Of a stretch of DNA of 51,497 bases, positions 44,535 to 51,497 are shown piece after piece. The DNA is from Jannaschia seosinensis (lineage in GTDB: Bacteria > Pseudomonadota > Alphaproteobacteria > Rhodobacterales > Rhodobacteraceae). The translations under genes and the position numbers were made by a program. Below the pieces are notes generated by a model. The model was not told the origin of the DNA. It ran no database searches and saw only the letters and a program-made list of their open reading frames with translations. Location of the stretch: positions 1 to 51,497 of the forward strand of contig NZ_CYPR01000142.1 in assembly GCF_001408515.1 (NCBI RefSeq), given 5' to 3'. Position 1 is the stretch's first letter. Each line of letters opens with the position of its first letter.

Positions 44535-46346
44535 ATGACACCTTTCGTCATGACGCCCGAGACCCTCCCCTCCTGGCCCGATGTGGCCCCCGACCTGATT
44601 GCCGTCGCAACCGGTCGCCAGCCCGCCGAAACCGTCATTCGCGGCGGTCGTGTCGTTCTGGTGCAGACGCGCGAGGTGCTCGACTGGCAAATCGCCATCA
44701 TCCAAGGCCGCTTCGCCTATGTCGGGCCGGATGCGTCGCATTGCATCGGACCGGATACCGAGGTGATCGAGGCGGATGGTCGCTACGTGATCCCCGGTCT
44801 CTGCGACGCGCACATGCACGTGGAATCGGGGATGCTGACGCCGGCGGAATTCGCCGCGGCCGTCATCCCGCACGGAACCACCACGATGTTCGCCGACCCG
44901 CACGAGATCGCGAACGTCCTGGGCCTGCCCGGCGTGCGCCTGATGCATGATGAGGCGCGGGGCCTGCCCTGTTCGATGTTCATGCAGATGCCATCCTGTG
45001 CGCCATCGGCGCCCGGTCTCGAGACGACGGGTCACGAGATCGGGCCCGACGAGGTCGCCGAGGCGATGACCTGGCCCGGCATCGTGGGGCTGGGCGAGAT
45101 GATGAACTTTCCCGGCGTCATTGCGGGCGACCCGAAGATGCTGGCCGAAATGGCGGCCACGGTCCGGGCGGGCGCGACGATCGGCGGGCATTACGCCTCC
45201 CCCGACCTCGGCCCCGCCTTTCACGGCTATGCCGCGGGCGGGCCTGCCGACGACCATGAGGGTACCTGCGAGGCGGATGCGGTGGCGCGGGTTCGTCAGG
45301 GAATGCGCGCGATGATGCGGCTCGGCTCCGCATGGTACGACGTGAAGGCGCAGATCACCGCGATCACCGAACGGGGCCTCGACCCGCGCGGCTTCATCCT
45401 GTGCACGGACGATTGCATGGCGGCGACGCTGGTCGATGACGGGCACATGAACCGGGTTTATCGTCATGCGGTCGAATGCGGCTGCGATCCGCTCGTGGCG
45501 CTGCAGATGTGCACGATCACCACGGCGGCGCATTTCGGGCTGGAGCGGGAACTCGGCTCCATCGCCCCGGGCCGGCGGGCGGACCTGATCCTGACCTCCG
45601 ACCTGCGGACGCTTCCGGTGGAACGCGTTTTGGCGCTCGGGCGGACGGTCGCCAAGGATGGCGCGATGGTCGTGGAGTGTCCGCATCTGGACTGGCCCGC
45701 GCCGGCGCGCCTGACGGTCAAGCTGGCCGGTGACCTGACGGCCGACCGGTTCGAGGTCGCCGCCCCCGAAGGTGCGCAGAACGTCCGGGCCCGCGTCATC
45801 GGCGTGGTCGAGAACCAGGCCCCGACCAAGGCCCTGAGCCGTGACCTGCCGGTGCGGGATGGCCTTGTGGAGCCCGAGGGCGACACTTGTCACATCGCGC
45901 TGGTCGAACGGCATCGCGGCACGGGCGGCGTCACCAATGCCTTCGTCTCGGGCTTCGGCTATCGCGGCCGGATGGCGATGGCCTCGACCGTGGCGCATGA
46001 CAGCCACCACATGATCGTCGTGGGAACCTCGCGCGCCGACATGGCACTTGCCGCGAACAGGCTGGCGGAGGTCGGCGGCGGCGTGACGTTCTGGGCCGAC
46101 GGAGCCGAGCGCGCCCTCGTGGAATTGCCGATCGCGGGCCTGATGTCCGACCGCCCGGCCGCCGAAATCGCCGCGCGGGCGCAGGATCTGATGGCGGCGA
46201 TGCGGGACGCGGGCTGCACGCTCAACAACGCCTACATGCAGCACTCCCTGCTTGCCCTCGTCGTGATCCCCGAACTGCGGATCAGCGATCTCGGGCTGGT
46301 GGATGTGCGCGACTTTACCCTCACCGACCTCATCGAGGCCACATGA
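44535..46346 (+). CDS. ade: adenine deaminase
   Basis: A 603-residue amidohydrolase-superfamily enzyme that converts adenine to hypoxanthine and ammonia. The metal-binding HxH is DAHMHVESGML (His93, His95), followed by PHGTTTMFADPHEIANVLG, GLGEMMNFPGV, GHYASPDLG, ILCTDDCMAATLVDDGHMN and the C-terminal ADE domain (VAHDSHHMIVVG). A second ATG at 44550 could be the start. No clear ribosome site is seen for either. Its stop overlaps the amn start by four bases, tying adenine formation and deamination together. Confidence 0.95.
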   Translation: MTPFVMTPETLPSWPDVAPDLIAVATGRQPAETVIRGGRVVLVQTREVLDWQIAIIQGRFAYVGPDASHCIGPDTEVIEADGRYVIPGLCDAHMHVESGMLTPAEFAAAVIPHGTTTMFADPHEIANVLGLPGVRLMHDEARGLPCSMFMQMPSCAPSAPGLETTGHEIGPDEVAEAMTWPGIVGLGEMMNFPGVIAGDPKMLAEMAATVRAGATIGGHYASPDLGPAFHGYAAGGPADDHEGTCEADAVARVRQGMRAMMRLGSAWYDVKAQITAITERGLDPRGFILCTDDCMAATLVDDGHMNRVYRHAVECGCDPLVALQMCTITTAAHFGLERELGSIAPGRRADLILTSDLRTLPVERVLALGRTVAKDGAMVVECPHLDWPAPARLTVKLAGDLTADRFEVAAPEGAQNVRARVIGVVENQAPTKALSRDLPVRDGLVEPEGDTCHIALVERHRGTGGVTNAFVSGFGYRGRMAMASTVAHDSHHMIVVGTSRADMALAANRLAEVGGGVTFWADGAERALVELPIAGLMSDRPAAEIAARAQDLMAAMRDAGCTLNNAYMQHSLLALVVIPELRISDLGLVDVRDFTLTDLIEAT

Positions 46347-47827
46347 CCGATCATACGACGCCGATCTGCACGCCCGAAGACGTGCCGCACCGACCCTTCA
46401 CCGACGGGGCGGAGGCTGTGGCCGAACTGGCGCGGCTTTACCACAAGGCGACCGATTATCTGCGGGGCGCCTTCACCGATGCGGTGGCGAACGGGATGCC
46501 GGATTGCCGGCATCGCGCCTATTACCCCGAGATCCGCATCGTCACGACAAGCTTCGCCCGCACCGACAGCCGCCTCAGCTTCGGGCACGTGGCCGAACCG
46601 GGGCGCTATGCCGCGACGATCACGCAGCCGGACCTGTTCGGCAATTACCTGACGCAGCAGATCGACCTGCTCCTGAAATCGCACGATGTTCCCGTCAGCG
46701 TCGGCTGGTCGCGCACGCCGATCCCGATCCATTTCGCGATGCTCAACGATGCCGATGTGGCCGTGCCGCATGACGGGGTGCTGCCGTTTCTGATGCGCGA
46801 CGTGTTCGACGTGCCGGATCTGGAGACGACGAACGACGATATCGTCAACGGCGTGGGCTTCACCTTCGAGGACGGGTCCCGGTCCCTCGCACCCTTCACC
46901 GCGCAGCGGGTCGATTACTCCCTGGCGCGGCTTGCGCATTATACCGCGACATCGCCGGACGATTTTCAGAACCACGTCCTGTTCACGAACTACCAGTTCT
47001 ACGTGGATGAGTTCGTCGCTTATGGCCGCGAGGCGCTGCGCGACGGGACGACGGGTTATGCCGAACTGGTGGGCCCGATGAACCAGCGGGTCACGCCCGA
47101 AGATCCCGACGCGCCGATCGTCGAGCCGCCCAAGATGCCGCAGATGCCGACCTATCACCTGACCCGGCCGGGCGGCGGCGGGATCACGCTGGTCAATATC
47201 GGGGTTGGCCCGTCGAACGCGAAGACCGCGACCGATCATATCGCCGTGCTGCGCCCGCATGTCTGGCTGATGGTCGGGCATTGCGCGGGCTTGCGCAATT
47301 CGCAGTCTCTGGGCGATTTCGTCCTCGCCCACGCCTATCTGCGCGAAGATCACGTGCTCGACGACGACCTGCCGATCTGGGTGCCGATCCCCGCGCTGGC
47401 GGAGGTGCAGGTCAGCCTGCAACAGGCGGTGGCCGATGTCACCGCCCTCGATGGCTACGAGCTCAAGCGCATCATGCGCACCGGCACCGTGGCGACGATC
47501 GACAACCGCAACTGGGAGCTGCGCGAACAGGCCGGTCCCGTCCAGCGGCTTAGCCAGTCCCGCGCCATCGCGCTCGACATGGAAAGCGCGACGATCGCCG
47601 CCAACGGGTTCCGCTTCCGGGTCCCTTACGGCACGCTTCTATGCGTCTCCGACAAGCCGCTGCACGGCGAGCTGAAGCTGCCGGGCATGGCGTCGGATTT
47701 CTACCGCACGCAGGTCAGCCGGCATCTGCTCATCGGGATCCGGGCGATGGAGACGCTCCGGGAAATGCCGCTGGAGCGTCTGCACAGCCGGAAATTGCGG
47801 TCCTTCGAGGAAACAGCGTTCCTTTGA
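46343..47827 (+). CDS. amn: AMP nucleosidase
   Basis: A 494-residue enzyme that cleaves AMP to adenine and ribose 5-phosphate. The N-terminal AMP-nucleosidase domain includes YYPEIRIVTTSFARTDSRLSFGH and WSRTPIPIHFAML. The C-terminal phosphorylase-like domain has NIGVGPSNAKTATDHIAVLRP, WLMVGHCAGLRNSQ, ALDMESATIAANGFRFRVPYG and CVSDKPLHGELK. ATGA overlap with ade indicates an operon, so AMP can be taken to hypoxanthine by two linked genes. Confidence 0.96.
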   Translation: MTDHTTPICTPEDVPHRPFTDGAEAVAELARLYHKATDYLRGAFTDAVANGMPDCRHRAYYPEIRIVTTSFARTDSRLSFGHVAEPGRYAATITQPDLFGNYLTQQIDLLLKSHDVPVSVGWSRTPIPIHFAMLNDADVAVPHDGVLPFLMRDVFDVPDLETTNDDIVNGVGFTFEDGSRSLAPFTAQRVDYSLARLAHYTATSPDDFQNHVLFTNYQFYVDEFVAYGREALRDGTTGYAELVGPMNQRVTPEDPDAPIVEPPKMPQMPTYHLTRPGGGGITLVNIGVGPSNAKTATDHIAVLRPHVWLMVGHCAGLRNSQSLGDFVLAHAYLREDHVLDDDLPIWVPIPALAEVQVSLQQAVADVTALDGYELKRIMRTGTVATIDNRNWELREQAGPVQRLSQSRAIALDMESATIAANGFRFRVPYGTLLCVSDKPLHGELKLPGMASDFYRTQVSRHLLIGIRAMETLREMPLERLHSRKLRSFEETAFL

Positions 47828-47945
47828 GGTGGATTTCCCCGGAAAACGCCATCTTTGGCGATCACGAAATCTTGTGACGTCTCGCGGCGTCGGGCTAAGG
47901 TCTGGAACGAATGCAAACAAACCGGGCAACCAGGGAGACCCCTAG

Positions 47946-48236
47946 ATGGCTACCAAACCGATGACGAAGACGCAGCTCGTCGCTGCTCTCGCGGACAAGA
48001 TGGATGCGGACAAGAAGACCGCCTCCGCGGCACTCGATGCGCTCACGGATGTCATCACCGAGGAAGTGTCGAACGGCGGCGCCGTGACCCTGCCCGGCGT
48101 CGGCAAGATCATGTGCCGCGAGCGGCCGGAGCGGATGGTGCGCAACCCCGCCACCGGCGAGCAATTCAAGAAGGACGCCGACAAGGTGGTCAAGATGACG
48201 ATCGCCAAGGCGCTCAAGGATTCGGTCAACACCTGA
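47946..48236 (+). CDS. HU-family DNA-binding protein
   Basis: A 96-residue histone-like protein: MTKTQLVAALADKMDADKKTASAALDALTDVI, GGAVTLPGVGKIMCRERPERMVRNPATGEQFKK (the DNA-wrapping arm) and VVKMTIAKALKDSV. HU/IHF-like proteins bend and compact DNA. The arm carries RNPATGE, where HU often has the NPxTG Pro that kinks DNA. AGGGAG precedes the ATG, and an intrinsic terminator follows, so it is a single-gene unit. Confidence 0.94.
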   Translation: MATKPMTKTQLVAALADKMDADKKTASAALDALTDVITEEVSNGGAVTLPGVGKIMCRERPERMVRNPATGEQFKKDADKVVKMTIAKALKDSVNT

Positions 48237-48262
48237 GACCGCCCGACTTATCCAACGGGACG

Positions 48263-48286
48263 GGGCCGCCGCGGGCGGCCCTTTTT
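48263..48286 (+). terminator. intrinsic terminator after the HU gene
   Basis: GGGCCGCC (48263-48270) and GGCGGCCC (48274-48281) form an 8-bp GC stem with a 3-base loop and are followed by TTTTT. Confidence 0.9.
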
Positions 48287-48397
48287 CGTGGCCGCGGGGG
48301 CTGGCCGCGCTAACGGCGGCCCGCTGACCCCAATCATCCCGCTGATGCCTGCCCCGGGTCCCCGAGGCCGGCGCATGAGACCTTCCGGAGAGCGCAT

Positions 48398-49267
48398 ATG
48401 GATGCCCGCGCCGTCTTCTATGGCCTGACCTTTGCGCTGATGTGGTCCTCGGCCTTCACCTCGGCGCGGATCATCGTGTCGGAGGCGCCGCCGATCCTAT
48501 CGCTCTCTTTGCGCTTCGCGATCTCGGGATTGCTCGGGATCGCCATTGCCTATGCGATCGGACAGCGGATGCGGCTGACGCGGGGCCAGTGGCGGGCAGT
48601 CCTGGTGTTCGGGCTGTGCCAGAACGCGCTCTATCTGGGGCTCAACTTCGTGGCGATGCAGTGGATCGAGGCCTCGCTCGCGGCGATCATCGCGTCCTGC
48701 CTGCCGTTGACGGTCGCGCTGGCGAATTGGGTCCTGTTCTCGGAACGCACGAAGGTGCTGGGGGTGATCGGGCTCGTGGCGGGCACGGCGGGCGTCCTTC
48801 TCATCATGGGATCGCGGGTGCAGGGCGGCGCCGACACGCTGGGCGTCGCGCTGTGCCTCGGGGGTGTGCTCGCGCTCACGGTCGCGACCCTGTCGGTGCG
48901 CAGCGCGGCGAGTGGCGGAAACCTCCTGATGGTGGTCGGGCTGCAGATGCTCGTCGGATCGGCCGCGCTCCTGCCGGTGGGGCTGGCGCTCGAGACGTGG
49001 CAGGTGACGTGGTCGCCGCCGCTGATCGCGGCCTTTGCTTACACGACCGTGATCCCCGGCCTTACCGCGACATGGATCTGGTTCCTGCTGGTCGGCCGGA
49101 TCGGTGCGACGCCCGCGGCCACGTTTCATTTCCTGAACCCGTTCTTCGGCGTCCTCATCGCTTGGGCGCTGCTGGGGGAACGGCTGGGGCCGCTGGATCT
49201 CGTGGGGGTGATCGTGGTGACCCTCGGCATTCTTGCCGTGCAGCTTTCGCGCCTGAAACGCGCCTGA
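48398..49267 (+). CDS. EamA/DMT-superfamily transporter
   Basis: A 289-residue protein with about 10 membrane spans in two EamA repeats (FALMWSSAFTSARIIVSEAPPI in the first, TLGVALCLGGVLALTVATLSVRS in the second; TPAATFHFLNPFFGVLIAWALLGERLG near the end is a strong family motif). GGAG precedes the ATG. Substrate unknown. It is a different subfamily from the DMT gene at 36473. Confidence 0.87.
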   Translation: MDARAVFYGLTFALMWSSAFTSARIIVSEAPPILSLSLRFAISGLLGIAIAYAIGQRMRLTRGQWRAVLVFGLCQNALYLGLNFVAMQWIEASLAAIIASCLPLTVALANWVLFSERTKVLGVIGLVAGTAGVLLIMGSRVQGGADTLGVALCLGGVLALTVATLSVRSAASGGNLLMVVGLQMLVGSAALLPVGLALETWQVTWSPPLIAAFAYTTVIPGLTATWIWFLLVGRIGATPAATFHFLNPFFGVLIAWALLGERLGPLDLVGVIVVTLGILAVQLSRLKRA

Positions 49268-49372
49268 ACGTCGGGCGGCGCACAGACCCGCGACCCGGCG
49301 CCGGCCACGCATGCTTGATTGTTCCGCGCCACCGGCGGGCGCTCCACCGGCACACCAACCGGAGGCCGCGCC

Positions 49373-50382
49373 ATGCCTATTCCCCCCTCACCCGACGCAG
49401 CCTTCTGCGGCTTGCCGTCGCGCTGACGCTCGTGGTCGGCCTGCCGGCGCAGGCGCAGCAGGACGCGGAGCCGGTCCACGTCGCCGGCATCTACACCTTT
49501 CCTGTGGAGTAACAATGGGTCGGTCGGATCCATCTCGCCGCGCAGGCAGCGGAGGAGCGCGGCGAGATCGAGTACGCCTTCACCGAGAATGTGGCCAACA
49601 CCGACTACCCCCGTGTGATGCGCGAATATGCCGAGCAGGGCTACGACCTGATCGTGGGTGAGGTCTTCGGCGCCGAGCGGGAGGCGCGCGAGGTCGCCGC
49701 CGATTATCCTCAAACGGCATTCCTGATGGGGTCGTCCTTCAGGGAGGATCCCGCGCTCGAAAACTTCCCGGTTTTCGACTGCTACATCCAGGACGCCACC
49801 CACCTGTCGGGGATCGTCGCCGGCGCGATGACCGAGACCGGCAATATCGGCATGGTCGGCGGCTTGCCGATCCCCGAGGTCAACCGCCTGATGAACGCCT
49901 TCATGGCCGGCGTCCGCGAGATGCGGCATGATGTGCGGTTTCAGGTCTCCTTCATCGGCCCCTGGTTCGATCCGCCCAAGGCCAAGGAGACGGCTTTCGC
50001 GATGATCGAGAACGGGGCGGATATGCTCTATGCGGAACGCTTCGGCGTCTCGGACGCCGCGCAGGAGCGAGACGTTCTGGCCATCGGCAACGTCATCGAC
50101 ACACAGGCGGATTATCCCGAAACCGTCGTGACCTCCGCCATCTGGCACTTCGAGCCGACGCTCGAGGCGGCCGTCGAAGCCGTGCGCGCGGGAGAATTCA
50201 CCGCCGCCGATTACGGCCGGTACAGTTTCATGGATCGCGGTGGCTCCAGCCTCGCGCCGCTGGGCACGTTCGAGGGCCGCGTCCCCGAGGATGCGATGGA
50301 GCTTCTTCGCACGCGGGAGGAGGCGATCCGTGCGGGCGAATATTCCGTCGAGGTCGACGACAGCGAGCCGAAATCGTCCTAA
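49373..50382 (+). pseudogene. BMP/PnrA-family ABC substrate-binding protein, broken by a frameshift and a nonsense codon
   Basis: The intact protein would be a periplasmic binding protein of the BMP family, often serving purine nucleoside or purine uptake. GGAGG and ATG 49373 are well placed, but a run of six C (49382-49387) leaves the signal peptide (LTRRSLLRLAVALTLVVGLPAQA) one base out of frame. A seventh C would restore it. In that frame TAA at 49510-49512 interrupts VAGIYTFPVE-*-QWVGRIHLA, where relatives have a second Gln, so CAA to TAA is the simplest explanation. The rest reads normally to PKSS and TAA. An IS1380 copy starts right after the stop, where ABC partner genes would be expected. 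Confidence 0.85.
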
Positions 50383-50404
50383 CCCGGATAATTCACGAGA
50401 AGGC

Positions 50405-50489
50405 GGCGGAGGTGGCGTAACCGTCTGAAACTCTGTATTTTTTGGTTATCGACGCCAAAGATTCAGATTTCAGCAGGACGACCTCCGCC
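50405..50489 (+). promoter_or_regulatory. inverted repeat that could hide the transposase start codon in readthrough mRNA
   Basis: GGCGGAGGT (50405-50413) is the exact reverse complement of ACCTCCGCC (50481-50489), which touches the ATG at 50490. RNA started outside the IS would contain both arms. RNA started between them would not. The left copy has the same pair (241-249 and 317-325). Confidence 0.5.
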
Positions 50490-51497
50490 ATGGCTCAATC
50501 TACGTGCTTCACGCCCCGCCTGTCACCCCTCAATGGCAAGCCGATCCTGCTCGGGTTTGACGGCGCCGACATGAGCTCCGACGCCGGACTGACCCTGCTG
50601 CGCGAGATCGAGCGCAGGGCGGGTCTGGCGCAGCGGCTCGCAGATTGCCTGCACGATCCGCGTGACCCGGCGAAAGTTCAGCATAGCCTGAGCGACATCA
50701 TTCGGTTCCGGATCATGATGATCGCGGCGGGGTATGAAGACGGCAACGACGCGGCAGCCCTGCGGTACGTTCCCAGCTTCAGGATCGCGCTGGAGCGCGG
50801 GCCGGAAACGGAGCCAGCCTTGTGTTCGCAGCCAACGATCTTTCGCATGGAAAACCTGCCCGACGCCCGCGCCCTTATCCGCATGGGCCACGAGATGGTC
50901 CGGTTCTACTGTCAGTCCTTTGCGCGCGCGCCAAGCCGGATCGTGCTCGACATCGACGATACCTTTGACGCGGTGCATGGCCACCAGCAGCTGCGCCTGT
51001 TCAATGCGTTCTACGACGAGTTCGGCTTCCAGCCGATCGTCGTGTTTGACGGTGAGGGCCGGCTCGTCGGGACACTGCTGCGCCCGGCCCGCCGCCCCAA
51101 TGGGGCCGAGAGCGCGGCCCACATCCGCCGGTTGATCCGGCAGATCGCCAGGCATTGGCCCGAGACAGAAATCCTGCTGCGAGCCGACAGCCACTACTGC
51201 ACCCCGCAGGTTCTGGACCTGTGTGACGGGCTCGGGCTGCGCTATATCTTTGTTTGTCAAAGAACGGCCGTCTGGCGCAGAACATCTCGGCTCTGGAAGC
51301 GTCGACGGCGGCGCGCTACGCCCGAACGCCGGGCCAGAAGCTGCGCCGGTTCAAAACCTTCTCCTACGCGGCTCGGTCGTGGTCGAAACCCCGCCGCGTC
51401 ATCGCCCGCGTCGAGGTTGGTCCCATGGGTCGGGACACCCGCTACATCGTCACCAACCTCGAGGGCGGTCGCGGTAAGCACCTTTACGAGAAGCTCT
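50490..51497 (+). pseudogene. IS1380-family transposase, frameshifted near 51252 and truncated by window end
   Basis: From ATG 50490 the frame reads an IS1380 DDE transposase: LLGFDGADMSSDAG, then the first catalytic segment IVLDIDDTFDAVHGHQQLRLFNAFYDEFGF, then LRADSHYCTPQVLDLCDGLGLRYIF. After this, family-like sequence (LSKNGRLAQNISALEAST, then RARVEVGPMGRDTRYIVTNL) continues only in another frame. One extra G at about 51252 would join them as IFGLSKNGRL. This copy is therefore probably inactive, or the base was lost in sequencing at the contig edge. Confidence 0.8.

Larger units (their letters stand above)
50383..51497 (+). mobile_element. IS1380-family insertion sequence, cut by window edge
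   Basis: The element starts CCCGGATAATTCACGAG at 50383, directly after CTAA, which includes the BMP-gene stop codon. Its leader is identical to that of the left copy except for one base. The transposase runs off the window end. The 3' terminus and target duplication are not visible. Confidence 0.9.

Noticed and set aside
43464-46244. A 926-codon minus-strand reading frame continuing topoisomerase IB far upstream
   Set aside because: Only the last 320 codons match topoisomerase IB with a natural start at 44426. The rest is antisense to ade, which has full family motifs, and such long antisense frames are common at high GC.
49510-49515. Programmed stop-codon readthrough (TAA CAA) in the BMP gene
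   Set aside because: The following bases match only part of the known CARYYA readthrough context, and an independent frameshift upstream would still prevent translation from the ATG.

Overview
The window looks like origin-proximal chromosome of a GC-rich alphaproteobacterium, most likely Rhodobacterales (Roseobacter/Rhodobacter group). The evidence is an NDUFS4-like complex I accessory subunit, the order smr-mltA-tim44-fxsA-secB-dnaQ-coaE-aroE-maf facing rho-mnmE-mnmG-rsmG-parA-parB, a short-chain fatty acyl-CoA type (ScfR) regulator beside aceA, and a respiratory-type urate oxidase PuuD. Both ends lie inside IS1380-family elements in opposite orientation (1-347 and 50383-51497), so the sequence is probably an IS-bounded contig or segment.

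Layout: 447-3252 holds uvrB, the complex I subunit gene and tRNA-Arg(TCT). 3794-10301 is a ureide/urate catabolism island: ureidoglycine aminohydrolase, a small lipoprotein, an NCS2 purine permease, allA, a puuE-uraD fusion, uraH and puuD. 10411-14409 holds hslV, an endonuclease/phosphatase-fold gene on the other strand, hslU and an MFS gene. 14377-20372 is the conserved smr-to-maf block. 20373-20764 is a gene-free interval with DnaA-box-like sequences and is the best oriC candidate. 20765-28113 holds hemJ, rho, mnmE, mnmG, rsmG, parA and parB, with two perfect 16-bp parS sites built into the first codons of mnmG and rsmG. 28087-32616 holds hemW, rdgB, rph, hrcA and grpE. 33100-36262 is an ScfR-type regulator divergent from isocitrate lyase, with a striking TTTACAGA/TCTGTAAA palindrome between them, then a small unknown gene. 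tRNA-Pro(CGG), a DMT exporter, leuB, a membrane protein plus secreted EEP-family pair, and leuD follow. 41504-43472 is a divergent DUF4198/HupE pair. Then come topoisomerase IB, adenine deaminase, AMP nucleosidase, HU, another DMT exporter and a broken BMP-family solute-binding gene next to the right IS.

The genes join up in two ways. First, purine breakdown: Amn and Ade convert AMP to adenine and hypoxanthine, and the 3.8-10.3 kb island takes urate through 5-hydroxyisourate, OHCU, allantoin and allantoate to ureidoglycolate, glyoxylate and urea. Xanthine dehydrogenase and allantoate amidohydrolase are not in the window. Second, chromosome maintenance: putative oriC, parS, ParA and ParB sit within about 8 kb of each other.

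Most of the window is ordinary core genome. The items that deserve a second look are the oriC/parS arrangement, the aceA operator, the DUF4198/HupE pair whose predicted mature proteins both start with His-Glu, the doubly broken BMP gene, and the mosaic inverted IS copies around the origin.
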